This document shows positions 26,778 through 37,112 of a stretch of 64,000 nt of DNA, one piece after another; position 1 is the stretch's first letter, and the number at the start of each line of letters is the position of its first letter. A program made the position numbers and the translations under genes. The stretch comes from Ectothiorhodospiraceae bacterium BW-2. GTDB lineage: Bacteria > Pseudomonadota > Gammaproteobacteria > Thiohalomonadales > Thiohalomonadaceae. A model generated the notes under the pieces. It had not been told where the DNA came from, made no database searches, and worked only from the letters and a program-made list of their open reading frames with translations. The stretch covers positions 3,248,071 to 3,312,070 of the forward strand of contig CP032507.1 in NCBI GenBank assembly GCA_008375315.1, read 5' to 3'.

Positions 26778-27158
26778 CTACCCCTCCTCCCCCCGCTCCT
26801 GTGCCGCTATTTTGTTTAAAATATCGGCCGGAATAAAGGTCGCTGCCTTCTCCACCGGAGTGACCCATAAAAATCCCATCCCCGGGGTATCGAAGCGACC
26901 GGCACTATAGATACGATCAACAATATGATCGACCTGATCACTAGAGACCACGATATTAATCACCTCCTTTTCGGCATCGATCGTTAGACCTAAAATACCC
27001 AACCGCTCCCGCACCCCGCGACCGAAAGCGTAGTGAATACTCGCCCCCTGCGCCCCCCCCTCCTGCGCTGCCTGCACCACCGCATCGGCGTGCCCTTTTG
27101 GCACCGCAGCCGTAATGAGTGCTACATCGGTTAAAATAACAATCTCTTTTTTACTCAT
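26778..27158 (-). CDS. Atypical P-II family protein
   Basis: 126 residues: the P-II core (VALITAAVPKGHADAVVQAAQEGGAQGASIHYAFGRG), a central EKEVINIVVSSDQVDHIVDRI strand-helix, and an extended C-terminal tail (FIPADILNKIAAQE). It lacks the canonical GlnB T-loop tyrosine context. Its ATG overlaps the end of the DUF1538 gene by 8 bp, a sign of coupled translation and so of a physical or regulatory partnership. It differs in sequence from the adjacent P-II protein, so a heteromeric or two-input arrangement is possible. Confidence 0.85.
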   Translation of the reverse strand: MSKKEIVILTDVALITAAVPKGHADAVVQAAQEGGAQGASIHYAFGRGVRERLGILGLTIDAEKEVINIVVSSDQVDHIVDRIYSAGRFDTPGMGFLWVTPVEKAATFIPADILNKIAAQERGEEG

Positions 27159-28944
27159 GCCCCACTCCCTCTCTCTTTGTCGCTAACGACGGCGCTGCTG
27201 CTAACCCACTATCGTAGTCAAGATGGCGCCGTTTAACCTTCCAGTTGACCCATAACCCAGTTAGTAGCACCGACAGAATCGGCCCAATAGAGGCCATGGC
27301 CAAAATACCAAACCCCTCTACTGCCCCCACAGCGGTGCCAAATCCCAACCCCATGGAGAGCACCAGCGGCACCGTCACCGGCCCTGTAGTCACACCGGCG
27401 CTATCCCAGGCGATATTGACAAACTCCTCGGTCGATAACCAAGTTAATACCACCGCGAGCAGATAGGCCGGCAGCAAAATCGCCACCAAAGGGATGGTAA
27501 AGATAATTTTAGCCACCCCTACCGCAATGCCACAGCCGACTCCGATAGAGACCGCCAGCATCAATAGCCGTTTAGGAAAGGCGCCATTGGTGAGATTCTC
27601 CACCGTCATCCCCAGTGCATTTAGCGCCGGTTCTGCCAGTGTCGCACCAAAGCCCAACACCCAAGCAAATAGCAGCGCGATCAGAATACCGACCAGATAA
27701 CTATAGAGGGGGGAGTCAGCCACCGCCGAAATCGTCGTAAAGGCCGCCGGCACCAGACTACCAGACTGACTACCCAACTTAGCCAGACCGTAGGTTAGCC
27801 CTAGACTGAAGATAATCATCCCCACCACCGCCAAGGCAATGCCGAAAAAGAGGTGCCCGGGCTGCTTTAAGCGCTCCTTTAACACCCACACCAGCACCGC
27901 GAGCAGAAATAGCACCAGCGGCACAATGGCCCGAACCCCACCCACAATCTCACTCCAAGGCGAGCGACTCCACTCAGTTGCCACCTCAGCCGCCTGCGAT
28001 CCGGCCACTGCCAACCTAATCTCATCGACGCTGCTCTGTTGAGAGACAAACAGCGCCAACAACATCACCGCAATAATAGGAAACAGCGACGCGAGCGTCA
28101 CAATGCCAAACCCCGACGAGCTATTGTGCCCCTTACCGGCGGCGGCGGCGATCCCGATCCCAAGACTTAAGACCAGCGGTACGGTGACCGGCCCAGTCGT
28201 TACCGCCCCACTATCCCACGCCAACCCCAATACCGGACGCAAATCACTATCCAGACTCAAATAGAGGGTCAATAGCAGGGTCGGAGTGAGCGTCAGATAG
28301 ATAAGCGGCTTTAGGCTCCAGCCATATAAAAAGCGCAAAGTACCGAGTATCGCCGCTCCCCCCACACCCGCACCCACCACGAGCACCAGCACCTCAGACC
28401 ACTCATTGAGCAGCAGATAGAGATAGGGGGCGGCGTTGACATCGACTATCGAACCGGCAGTCTTTAGCGCCCCGATCGCCGGCTCGGCAAAGGTGACCCC
28501 AATGCCGAGCAGAAACGCAATAAGCAGCACCACCGGCAGTGTTGCCCGAGTCGGCAACGAATGACCAATGAGCTCACCAAACGGCATGAGGCCAATCTTC
28601 AGCCCCTCCATAAATAGCATTAGCCCCATAATCACCGCCACTAGCCCTGCGGCAATGACACCGGCGTCGGTAACCTCTTGGCGCAAAATCACCACCTGCA
28701 GCAGCACCAGATAGAGCGCTAGGGGGACCACCGCCTGCAACTGCTCTTTAAGCCTAACCCCTACGTAGGGGGCAATCAGCCGCCAAGCATCAATTAGACG
28801 CAGTTTAAGCAGTGGCGCTTTATAGGGGATCTCACCTCCCTGCTCATCATAGCGCGGCTTTGGGGTCAGGTGGTTATAGCTCACCCGATAGTGGTGAGCG
28901 TTAACCTCGCGGGTAAAGGCGGCAAAACGGATAGAACGAGGCAC
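27151..28944 (-). CDS. DUF1538 family integral membrane protein, duplicated fold
   Basis: 597 residues, very hydrophobic, with about a dozen or more membrane segments after a 50-residue hydrophilic N-terminus. Two homologous halves are visible: FAEPAIGAL (152-160) repeats as LAEPALNAL (436-444), and AWDSGAVTTGPVTVPLVLS (242-260) repeats as AWDSAGVTTGPVTVPLVLS (512-530). This inverted- or tandem-repeat style points to a transporter or channel; the substrate is unknown. GTG start with AAGGAG at 8 bp. It is translationally coupled to two P-II genes. Confidence 0.88.
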   Translation of the reverse strand: MPRSIRFAAFTREVNAHHYRVSYNHLTPKPRYDEQGGEIPYKAPLLKLRLIDAWRLIAPYVGVRLKEQLQAVVPLALYLVLLQVVILRQEVTDAGVIAAGLVAVIMGLMLFMEGLKIGLMPFGELIGHSLPTRATLPVVLLIAFLLGIGVTFAEPAIGALKTAGSIVDVNAAPYLYLLLNEWSEVLVLVVGAGVGGAAILGTLRFLYGWSLKPLIYLTLTPTLLLTLYLSLDSDLRPVLGLAWDSGAVTTGPVTVPLVLSLGIGIAAAAGKGHNSSSGFGIVTLASLFPIIAVMLLALFVSQQSSVDEIRLAVAGSQAAEVATEWSRSPWSEIVGGVRAIVPLVLFLLAVLVWVLKERLKQPGHLFFGIALAVVGMIIFSLGLTYGLAKLGSQSGSLVPAAFTTISAVADSPLYSYLVGILIALLFAWVLGFGATLAEPALNALGMTVENLTNGAFPKRLLMLAVSIGVGCGIAVGVAKIIFTIPLVAILLPAYLLAVVLTWLSTEEFVNIAWDSAGVTTGPVTVPLVLSMGLGFGTAVGAVEGFGILAMASIGPILSVLLTGLWVNWKVKRRHLDYDSGLAAAPSLATKREGVGHE

Positions 28945-28962
28945 TTCTCTTGCTCCTTTACA

Positions 28963-30282
28963 TTACTGACTCTTTTCGTGATCAAACAGATGTAGCTGGT
29001 GAAAAAAGCCGTGCACACTAAACGGCAGGTGGGCCTCCTCTCTATGCGGCGTAAAGAGAATCGCGCTCGCCACCGCACCGCTTAGACAGGCGATACCGCA
29101 GATAGAGAAGGCCAACGAAAAGTTGCCCATATCCCCCAAAACACCCCCTAAAATCGGAAAGACGATGCCACCTACCCCATAAGATAGAAAGAGGTAGGGG
29201 TAGTTTTGGCCGACACTTCGATTACCGAACTGATCTGCCGTTAGCGCCGGAAAGAGCGCAAAATTGCCGCCGAAATTAAACCCGATTAGCGCCGCCCCCA
29301 AATAGAGCAGATACTCATCTCCCGCCATAGAGGTAAAGAGCAGCAGAATCACCCCCTGACTACCGGCCATGAGCGTCACCGCCCGTTTACGCCCCAAGCT
29401 ATCGCTCACCACCCCCCAAACGATGCGCCCGACGCCATTAGCAATACTAAAAAAGAGCGCCATCGCCGTACCGGCAATCGCACTCGCCTCAGCCACTGAG
29501 TAGCCAGAGGCCTGTAGCGCCTCCATCGGGTAGAGTTTCATGAGCCCAATCGACATCAATCCCGCTCCAGCGCTAACCGCAAAGGTGATAAAGAGCAGAT
29601 AGAACTGCGGCGTATGTAGCATCTCCGTCACCGTAAAGTTCTCCCCCCCGGCACCGGCCTGTTGTGGCGGGGGTTGGTAACCGGCCGGTCTCCAGCCGTG
29701 GGGCGGCATCTTCATCCAGAGGCTACCTAGCAGCACCAACGAGGTAAACAGTACCCCATAGATAATAAAAGTATTAGCCAACCCGACCAGCTCGATTAAA
29801 TGGCCCCAGTTACCGGCCAATTTGACCCACGCCATCGCCCCAAAGCCGAAACCGGCGACCGCCAACCCAGTAATTAGCCCTTTATGGTCGGGAAACCAGT
29901 TCATTCCCACCGCAATCGGCACCACATAGCCTAGCCCGATCCCGATCCCACCAATTAGGCCGACCCCAAAAGCGACCTGCCAAAACCCCTCAGCACCACT
30001 CACTCCCGCTAACAGATAGCCCGCGCCAAGGGTAACGGCTGCCACCTTCGCCAGTTTCGCCGGCCCCCACACATTGAGTTTACGCCCGGCAAAGAGCATC
30101 GACAGCGAGAACGAGGCTAACCCCACCGCAAAGACAATTTGGGTATCGAGTTTACTCCAGCCACTCTCTAGCAGCGCCGGCGTAAAGACCGACCAAGCAT
30201 AGATAGCCCCGAGACAGAGCTGAATTAAGATGGCTCCGAATACCACCAACCAACGGTTCATGATCACAGTTTTTTCAGACAT
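28963..30282 (-). CDS. OFA-type MFS transporter
   Basis: 439 residues with 12 membrane segments and the signature of the oxalate/formate antiporter family: N-terminal RWLVVFGAILIQLCLGAIYAWSVF, GLGYVVPIAVGMNWFPDHKGLITGLAVAGFGFGA and GRIVWGVVSDSLGRKRAV. The family exchanges small carboxylates such as oxalate, formate, lactate or pyruvate. The substrate cannot be told from sequence. It lies between a CBS protein gene (31 bp upstream) and the DUF1538 gene (18 bp downstream). Confidence 0.9.
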   Translation of the reverse strand: MSEKTVIMNRWLVVFGAILIQLCLGAIYAWSVFTPALLESGWSKLDTQIVFAVGLASFSLSMLFAGRKLNVWGPAKLAKVAAVTLGAGYLLAGVSGAEGFWQVAFGVGLIGGIGIGLGYVVPIAVGMNWFPDHKGLITGLAVAGFGFGAMAWVKLAGNWGHLIELVGLANTFIIYGVLFTSLVLLGSLWMKMPPHGWRPAGYQPPPQQAGAGGENFTVTEMLHTPQFYLLFITFAVSAGAGLMSIGLMKLYPMEALQASGYSVAEASAIAGTAMALFFSIANGVGRIVWGVVSDSLGRKRAVTLMAGSQGVILLLFTSMAGDEYLLYLGAALIGFNFGGNFALFPALTADQFGNRSVGQNYPYLFLSYGVGGIVFPILGGVLGDMGNFSLAFSICGIACLSGAVASAILFTPHREEAHLPFSVHGFFHQLHLFDHEKSQ

Positions 30283-30313
30283 ACCGACTCCCTTTCCAGA
30301 CTAACTTTCCAGA

Positions 30314-30751
30314 CTAATGAATCCCATCACGCTCAAGTAGCAGACGCAATGAGAGTTTGACAAAATCCATTGAGGTGACAACGCCGACCACACTCCCCTC
30401 CTCCAATACGGGTAGGCAGGCGTGTTTGTGATCCACAAAGAAGCGCCCCGCCTCGATTAGAGTCATCTCTGTCGTCGCGGCTAGCGTAATCGGCTGCATA
30501 ATCTCCGTCACCGCCGTACGACTCTCTTGTAGATCAAGCTGCTCTAAACCGTAGCGATTGATCAGCTTCAGTGCATGGTTAAGCACCGCCCTATGGGTCA
30601 AAATACCCACTATCTGCCCGCCACTATCGACCACCGGCAGATGGCGAATGTCATGCCGCCGCATCCGCTCTCTCGCCTGATGCATATCTGCGCTCTGCTC
30701 AATCGTTATCGGATTGGAGGTCATTATATCGGCCACCGTATTCATACTCAT
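30314..30751 (-). CDS. CBS domain pair protein
   Basis: 145 residues consisting almost only of two CBS domains (VADIMTSNPITIEQSADMHQARERM and the second half VTEIMQPITLAATTEMTLIEAGRFF, each with a HLPVVD or CLPVLE core). Such proteins bind adenosine nucleotides and adjust partner enzymes or transporters. It may regulate the OFA transporter encoded next to it, or a kinase of the run (inference). Confidence 0.9.
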   Translation of the reverse strand: MSMNTVADIMTSNPITIEQSADMHQARERMRRHDIRHLPVVDSGGQIVGILTHRAVLNHALKLINRYGLEQLDLQESRTAVTEIMQPITLAATTEMTLIEAGRFFVDHKHACLPVLEEGSVVGVVTSMDFVKLSLRLLLERDGIH

Positions 30752-30795
30752 CTTCCCTCTCTGATAATCAATATCGATAAAACGGCGATTATCCC

Positions 30796-31989
30796 CTATT
30801 TAACAGCTACCGGCCAAAAGAGTCTGAATTGTGCCCCGTCACCCAAGCTCGATAGCAGCTCAATATGCCCCCCATGTTCATGGACGATGTGATTCACCAT
30901 CGCCAACCCCATTCCGCTCCCCCCCTCTTTAAAGCGGCTGCTAAAGAAGGGTTGAAAAATTTTGCCCCGCATCTCCTCCGCGATACCGGGACCACTATCG
31001 GCTATCTCTAACAGCAGATAGTCGCCGTCAATCGCCTCGTCACAGATCACACAGCGGCTCTCGCCCCCCTGCCAGCGCGTCAATCGAATCCAGATAGTCC
31101 CCCTACCGGCCATCGCATTGCGGGCATTAATCACCAAATTCATCACCACCTGCTGTAGCTGCACTCGGCTAAAGTGGCCGTAGGGGAGATCGGGCGCGAC
31201 CTCAAGCTGGAACTCTACCGATTTTTCGACAATCACCTGCAACAGAGCAAACTGCTCATTGAGTAGCGCTGCCATATCGATAGACTCCCGATCAGAGGAG
31301 TGGTCGCGGCCATAGTGGAGCATCCGTTTGACCACCTCGGCCTTATGGTGCAGTAGCAGTTGAATCTTCTGATTATAGTTAGCGACCTTGGCGGCGCTGC
31401 ACGGCTCACCGCTAGTTAGGTGCTTCTCTATTAACCGAGAGAGGGCTAGAGTACCGTGAATTGCATTTTTAAAGTCGTGCGCCATGCCATGGACAAACTC
31501 CCCCACAGAGGCGTTTTGGTTGGCAATGCAGAGCTGTTGGTGGAGTTGGCGGATCTCCTCAACCCGCGCCTCTACCTGCTGCTGTAGCGAGTGGGTGTAG
31601 AGCTGGAGCTGAAGATGGGTTGCCACTCGGCTTAACAGCTCCCGCTGGCGAATCGGTTTGGTAATGTAGTCCACCGCTCCAGACTCAAAAGCGGTCACCA
31701 CACTCTCCTCATCGGTACGGGCGGTCAAGAAGATCACCGGTAGCTGCTCCCAGCGCGACTCCCCCTTAATTTGGCGGCAAAACTCTACCCCACTGACTAT
31801 CGGCATATTGTAGTCGAGCAGAACGAGTGAAAAGGGTTGTCGCAGTAGCTGCAACCGTCCACTTTCAGCACTGGTGGCGTAGGCGACTCGATACCCCTCG
31901 TCGCGCAGTATATGGCCAACTAATTGGATATTGTGTGGGTTATCGTCGATAACCAAAATCGAGTAGTTGTGAGTCATTGTGCTATCCAT
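30796..31989 (-). CDS. Receiver-histidine kinase
   Basis: 397 residues from the ATG at 31989: a receiver ([18 protein letters not shown], acceptor [22 protein letters not shown]) is followed by a coiled coil, a HisKA-like helix with [12 protein letters not shown], and HATPase with [10 protein letters not shown] and [19 protein letters not shown]. The receiver is closely related to that of the REC-HD-GYP protein at 36072-37112, and both begin MDSx. It overlaps the stop of the upstream multi-sensor kinase. An ATG at 31977 is also possible. Confidence 0.9.
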   Translation of the reverse strand: MDSTMTHNYSILVIDDNPHNIQLVGHILRDEGYRVAYATSAESGRLQLLRQPFSLVLLDYNMPIVSGVEFCRQIKGESRWEQLPVIFLTARTDEESVVTAFESGAVDYITKPIRQRELLSRVATHLQLQLYTHSLQQQVEARVEEIRQLHQQLCIANQNASVGEFVHGMAHDFKNAIHGTLALSRLIEKHLTSGEPCSAAKVANYNQKIQLLLHHKAEVVKRMLHYGRDHSSDRESIDMAALLNEQFALLQVIVEKSVEFQLEVAPDLPYGHFSRVQLQQVVMNLVINARNAMAGRGTIWIRLTRWQGGESRCVICDEAIDGDYLLLEIADSGPGIAEEMRGKIFQPFFSSRFKEGGSGMGLAMVNHIVHEHGGHIELLSSLGDGAQFRLFWPVAVK

Positions 31990-34900
31990 CCTCAGCGGGC
32001 TCCGACTGTAGCCGCTGTAACTGCTGCTGTAGCTGGCCAAACTCTCGCTGCAACCGTTCGATATCAAAGAGCGTAATCGCCTGCTCCACCCGATAGAGTA
32101 GCGGTTCGATGACCGCAATCTCCCCTTCGGCACGGAAAAAGACCCCTAAATCGTGGCAAAACTGCTCCGCTTCGTCCATAAATCCACTCTCCATCACCTG
32201 TTGTAGTCGAGGCAGAAAGGTTGTCACTAACTGCGTTTTTGCGTCAGTCGAGAGTCGCTGCCGCTCCTGTCCATGATCATCGTCTAATGGCAGCTCCCTC
32301 TCGGGCTCAGCGCGGCTATCACTGTCGCTATCGAATAGAGCGTGTTGATGGGGTAGATGGTGGCTCATACTCTCAATCAGATCGGTAAACTGTAGCGGTT
32401 TGTGCAGACACTCGGCAAAGTAGATGCGATAGCTCTGTAGCTCATCTTCAGTCACCGAGGCCGTGACCGCAATCACCGGAATCACGGCGGTCGCGGCATC
32501 GGCCTGCAGGTGCCGCACAGCGGTGACTCCATCCATCTGTGGCATACGAATATCCATTAAGATGAGATCGGGGTGGTGCTGCCGCGCCTTCTCTAGCGCC
32601 TCCTTGCCATTCTCCGCCTCAAGTAGGGTAAAGGGGTAGGCGGAGAGGTATTCGCAAATGAGCTGCCGGTTAAAGGGGATATCATCGGCTATCAAAATGG
32701 TTGCCGCCTCAAAGCGGTACTCGGTGTGGGTGTGGGAGAGCGTCTCTAGGTTCGCGTCGGGGCAGATCGGAATGTCGGGCAGGGTGAGGGTAAAGCAGCT
32801 CCCCTCCCCGACTCGGCTCACCACGCTAATATCCCCCCCCATCTGCCGCGCTAATTGACGACTGATCGCTAACCCCAACCCGGTTCCGCCATACTTTTTG
32901 GTCGATTGCATCTGCTGCTGCTCAAAGGCGGAGAAGAGGCGAGGTAGAAAGTCAGCGTCAATGCCGATACCGGTATCGCAGATCTCACACTGAAGCGCCA
33001 TTCGCAGCGAATCGGCATCGGCATCGAGCCGAAACGAGACCTTGAGGGTCACCGATCCCTGCTCAGTAAATTTAATCCCGTTATTGATGATATTAATTAA
33101 AATCTGCCGTATGCGGTGCTCATCGGCATAGATCACCTGCGGCAGTGCGTCGGGTAGCTCCATCACCAGTGTGAGCCCCTTATCCTGACACTGTAAACTA
33201 AATATCTGCTCTAAACTACGAAACAGCTTAGGTAGCGAAAAGATCTCCGGGTTAATTTTTAACTTACCCGCCTCAATTTTCGAGAGATCTAAAATGTCAT
33301 TAATAATATGCAGCAGACTGCGGGAGCTAACCTGAATCGACTCCAAAAAGGAGCACTGTTTAGAGTTCAAGTCGGTCGCCAAAAGAAGATCGGCAAAGCC
33401 GATAATCGCATTCATAGGGGTACGAATCTCATGGCTCATATTGGCTAGAAATTCCGATTTGCTTTGGCTCGCCTTTAGCGCATTTTCGCGCTCCTTAAGG
33501 GCCACCTGGCGCGAGTGATCGAGCTGCCGCTCAACCAGTTTACGATGGGTAATCTCCCGCACCAATTTGCGATTCCAGTAGAGAATGGTGAGCAGAATCA
33601 GACTAAATAACAAGACGAGCTGGATAAATAGCGTATAGTCAACCGGATGTTTAAGCTCGATTCCGATCCAACGGTTATAGATTTGGCTGCGCAGCTCCGC
33701 CGGCATCTGTTTAATCGCCTTATTTAGAATCGACACTAGCTCCGGCCTATCTTGTCTGACGCCAATACTGAGCTCAAACTCCTCATCGGCCTTACCCATA
33801 ACACGCAGATTGGTTAACCCCTCCTCCTGAATCACCTGATTGACTGTCGGCAACTCCTGAATAAAGTAGTCGATCTCCCCTTTAGAGAGCGCACGCATTC
33901 CCTCTCTGACGGTGACAAATCTAAACGGCGTTACCATCGGATAGCGCTGCTGTAGTAGCTCATCCACATAGTAGCCGTTGACCACACCGACCCGCTCCCC
34001 GACCAAAGCGCCGATATCGCTCACAAAACGGCTCCTCTCGTGGCCGACGATAATAATCGGAAAACGGATAAAGGGATCGGTAAAGAGCATCTTCTCTCTG
34101 CGCTTAGGGGTATTAACCAACGCGCTTAATAGATCGAGCTCCTTACGAGCCAATTTATCGAGCAGGTAGTGCCACTGCTTTGCAGTCGATATCTGGAAAT
34201 CGAGTTTTAACTCTTTATTAAAGTAGTTGTAGTAGTCGGCAATCATACCGCGATAGGTCTTGCCATCGAACTGCTCAAACGGCGGCCAATCACTATCGAT
34301 CCCCAGCTTTAGCAACGGATGAGACTGTAGAAACTGCCACTCCTGCTCGGTTAGCAGCTTGCCAGTATCGCTTAACTCATTCAACGACTCGCTGTAAAGA
34401 CGCCATTTTTCGATAATAAAGTTGCGCTCCCTAGCAGATATCGCTCGCAGGGTCTTATTGAGAATCGACTGCACTAGCGCCGCGTCAGGGTAGTCTTTAA
34501 AGATGCCGATATGGAGTCTGTTCTCCTGCTCTGCACTAAAACCGAGCTTGATATGGTTAAAGTGGTAGCGGCGGATAATATTGTTATAGGTGACATACCC
34601 TATCGCGGCATCGACCTCCCCGTTTTGCACCATACGCAGCTGTTCAATCGGATTATCGGCATAGATCACCTCAACTCCCGCTTCGGCGCGAATATAGTTC
34701 TCGGCGGCGTGGTGCTGCTTGACTACCGCCACCTTTCTTTTGACCAAGTCGGTACGAGATCGACAGGGGTGGGCTACTCTATCGGAGCAAAAGAGCAGCA
34801 TCGATGCGGCAAAAAGGGGATCGGTTAGCAGAAAATGGGCCTGCGCAAACGGGCTATCGAGCAGAGTACTGTTGCCGATGAGGGTGGGAGAGATCACCTG

Positions 34901-36094
34901 TGCTTGTGAATAGTTAGCGGGTGCCAACTCGATCGGTTTTAATCGAATCGGGTAGCTCAAAATCTCGGCCATCAACTTAATGATGTCGGGATAGATACCG
35001 GTGAGGACACCGTTTTGATGGCGAATAAAGAGCGGCTCCTGATCGCCCAAATCGAGTAGGGCAAGCTCAATCCTCCCCTGCTTCTCTAACCAGTAGTGCT
35101 CCTCCATCGAGAGGGTCAGACCAGAGGGCTGTGGCGGAATATTTTGCTGGTCAAAGACGACAGTGTGCAGATTTTTAACCTCGTCAAGATAGCCAAAGCG
35201 GACAAAATCGTTGGCTAGTTTGGCGATTTTACCCCGACTGATTTTGCCAAGAGGCACTCTGTCGGCCATAATTAACTGGCGGGTCATCTGCGCCTCATAG
35301 TGCAGATGGTCGAGCGAGAGCGGTGACTGGTAGCGCTCTTTAATAATATTAATCGTCTGTTCAGGATGCTCTAACGCATAGTGCCAGCCTCGAATTGAGG
35401 CATCGCGAAAACGGCGGGCTCGATCAGGGTAGTTCTCCGCTTCACTACCGGAGGCAAACAGCATATCGCCATAGGAGTCAATGCCATAGGCCATCGGATC
35501 GATAATATTGACCTCAATCCCACGACTGCGATAGTAGTAGGGTTGATCGGTCAAATAGGCGGCAATGGCATCCATCTTACCCGAGAGGAGATCGTTCGGA
35601 TCGTAACTCATATCGAGCTGCTCGTAGTCAGAAACGCCCTCATTTTGCAGCATGGAGTGGAGAAGATAGCCATCTTCATCAAAGTTAAAACCGAGGGTAC
35701 GGTGCTGAAAATGTTGCGGTTCGCTAATGCCGGAAGAGGCGAGCGTCAGCAATACTAGCGGGTTATTTTGAAATATCGCCGCTAGCGCCACCAGCTCTCT
35801 CCCCTTCATACGAGCTAACAGACCGGAGGCGTTTAGGGTTGCGTACTGAACCCGATTTTGCGCCAATAGCTCAACAATCGAGTCGTTGTGCACATCAGGG
35901 AGGTAGTCGCGAATCTCAACCTCTAGCCCGACATCGCGATAGAACCCCTGCTCTTGTGCCATATAGTAGCCGGCAAACTGAAACTGGTGCTGCCACTGTA
36001 GCTGCAATACCACCGACTCTAGCGCCGACAGCGGCCTAGTCAGTAGCAGTAGCCCTAACAGCGTAAAGAGGTTAAGTCTCATACATAAACGCAT
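31982..36094 (-). CDS. Multi-sensor hybrid histidine kinase (THI5-SBP3-SBP3-HK-REC)
   Basis: 1370 residues. Signal peptide, then a THI5/NMT1-like binding domain ([20 protein letters not shown], about 28-320), two family-3 binding-protein domains (about 335-575 and 590-815; the second has [15 protein letters not shown]), a membrane segment (about 822-842), HisKA ([19 protein letters not shown]), HATPase ([18 protein letters not shown]), a receiver ([23 protein letters not shown]) and a C-terminal helical tail with LFDIERLQ. Three fused periplasmic sensors in series are unusual. GTG 36097, ATG 36094 and ATG 36082 are possible starts. It overlaps both neighbours. Confidence 0.93.
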   Translation of the reverse strand: MRLCMRLNLFTLLGLLLLTRPLSALESVVLQLQWQHQFQFAGYYMAQEQGFYRDVGLEVEIRDYLPDVHNDSIVELLAQNRVQYATLNASGLLARMKGRELVALAAIFQNNPLVLLTLASSGISEPQHFQHRTLGFNFDEDGYLLHSMLQNEGVSDYEQLDMSYDPNDLLSGKMDAIAAYLTDQPYYYRSRGIEVNIIDPMAYGIDSYGDMLFASGSEAENYPDRARRFRDASIRGWHYALEHPEQTINIIKERYQSPLSLDHLHYEAQMTRQLIMADRVPLGKISRGKIAKLANDFVRFGYLDEVKNLHTVVFDQQNIPPQPSGLTLSMEEHYWLEKQGRIELALLDLGDQEPLFIRHQNGVLTGIYPDIIKLMAEILSYPIRLKPIELAPANYSQAQVISPTLIGNSTLLDSPFAQAHFLLTDPLFAASMLLFCSDRVAHPCRSRTDLVKRKVAVVKQHHAAENYIRAEAGVEVIYADNPIEQLRMVQNGEVDAAIGYVTYNNIIRRYHFNHIKLGFSAEQENRLHIGIFKDYPDAALVQSILNKTLRAISARERNFIIEKWRLYSESLNELSDTGKLLTEQEWQFLQSHPLLKLGIDSDWPPFEQFDGKTYRGMIADYYNYFNKELKLDFQISTAKQWHYLLDKLARKELDLLSALVNTPKRREKMLFTDPFIRFPIIIVGHERSRFVSDIGALVGERVGVVNGYYVDELLQQRYPMVTPFRFVTVREGMRALSKGEIDYFIQELPTVNQVIQEEGLTNLRVMGKADEEFELSIGVRQDRPELVSILNKAIKQMPAELRSQIYNRWIGIELKHPVDYTLFIQLVLLFSLILLTILYWNRKLVREITHRKLVERQLDHSRQVALKERENALKASQSKSEFLANMSHEIRTPMNAIIGFADLLLATDLNSKQCSFLESIQVSSRSLLHIINDILDLSKIEAGKLKINPEIFSLPKLFRSLEQIFSLQCQDKGLTLVMELPDALPQVIYADEHRIRQILINIINNGIKFTEQGSVTLKVSFRLDADADSLRMALQCEICDTGIGIDADFLPRLFSAFEQQQMQSTKKYGGTGLGLAISRQLARQMGGDISVVSRVGEGSCFTLTLPDIPICPDANLETLSHTHTEYRFEAATILIADDIPFNRQLICEYLSAYPFTLLEAENGKEALEKARQHHPDLILMDIRMPQMDGVTAVRHLQADAATAVIPVIAVTASVTEDELQSYRIYFAECLHKPLQFTDLIESMSHHLPHQHALFDSDSDSRAEPERELPLDDDHGQERQRLSTDAKTQLVTTFLPRLQQVMESGFMDEAEQFCHDLGVFFRAEGEIAVIEPLLYRVEQAITLFDIERLQREFGQLQQQLQRLQSEPAEDG

Positions 36095-37112
36095 CACGAA
36101 ACTGCTCGCGAATGGCTAAAAAGCGATCTAGGTGGGTAAAAAAGAGGCTCACTAGCTGAGGCTGAAACTGCTGCCCCGACTCCTCTTGTAAGAGGGTGAA
36201 GATCTTCTCATCCGGCCAAGCCCGCTTATAGCAGCGATCACTCCCTAAGGCATCGAAGACATCGGCTAAGGCGACAATGCGGCCATAGAGGTGGATATCC
36301 TCCCCCGCCAATCCGTTAGGGTACCCTTTGCCGTTCCACTTCTCATGGTGCTGTAGCGCAATCGTGGCCGCCGCCTCCATCACTGGCCGATGGGAGGCCT
36401 GTAACATCTCATACCCTAAGCGGGCGTGGGTCATCATAATCTGCCACTCCTCTGGTGTTAGCCGCCCCGGCTTATGTAGTACCGCATCGGGAATCCCCAC
36501 CTTACCAATATCGTGCATTGGGGAGGCGTCGCGCAGTAGAGCACACTCTGCTTGTGATAACCCTAATAGCTCCCCCATCAGTGCCGAGTACTCCGCGACC
36601 CGTTTGACATGGTTGCCGGTCTCTTTTGAACGGGTCTCGGCAATCGCCCCCATGGTAAAGACGACTTCGCGCTGAGTCTGTTCAACCTCCGAGGTTAACG
36701 CCTCTACCCGCCGCTCTAAATGGTGCCGATAGTCGTTTAGTTGCAGGTGGGTGCGAATGCGAGCTAACAGCTCAACTTTACTAAAGGGTTTGGTAACATA
36801 GTCAACCCCGCCGGCGGCAAACCCCTGCTCGACACTCTCGGCATCGTTACGGGCGGTTAGGAAGATCACCGGAATATCGGCCAGTTCAGCCTGTTGCCGC
36901 ATCTGACGACAGGCGGTTAAGCCATCCATGTTGGGCATCATGACATCCATAAGCACCATATCTTGCCGCCGCTCCTGCAGCACCTTTAGTGCCCTTACGC
37001 CATCGGTCGCATAGGCGATGCGATACCGCTCTTCACGCAGGATGGAGGCTAGGAGCTGAATATTTTTAGGGTTATCATCGACAATAAGAATCGAAAAAAT
37101 TTCGCTGTCCAT
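36072..37112 (-). CDS. Response regulator with HD-GYP domain
   Basis: 346 residues: a receiver ([38 protein letters not shown]), a coiled coil, and a complete HD-GYP domain ([54 protein letters not shown]). It is a predicted cyclic-di-GMP phosphodiesterase controlled by phosphorylation. Its ATG overlaps the stop of the hybrid kinase (TAATG), which makes the two a coupled pair. Confidence 0.95.
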   Translation of the reverse strand: MDSEIFSILIVDDNPKNIQLLASILREERYRIAYATDGVRALKVLQERRQDMVLMDVMMPNMDGLTACRQMRQQAELADIPVIFLTARNDAESVEQGFAAGGVDYVTKPFSKVELLARIRTHLQLNDYRHHLERRVEALTSEVEQTQREVVFTMGAIAETRSKETGNHVKRVAEYSALMGELLGLSQAECALLRDASPMHDIGKVGIPDAVLHKPGRLTPEEWQIMMTHARLGYEMLQASHRPVMEAAATIALQHHEKWNGKGYPNGLAGEDIHLYGRIVALADVFDALGSDRCYKRAWPDEKIFTLLQEESGQQFQPQLVSLFFTHLDRFLAIREQFRDAFMYET

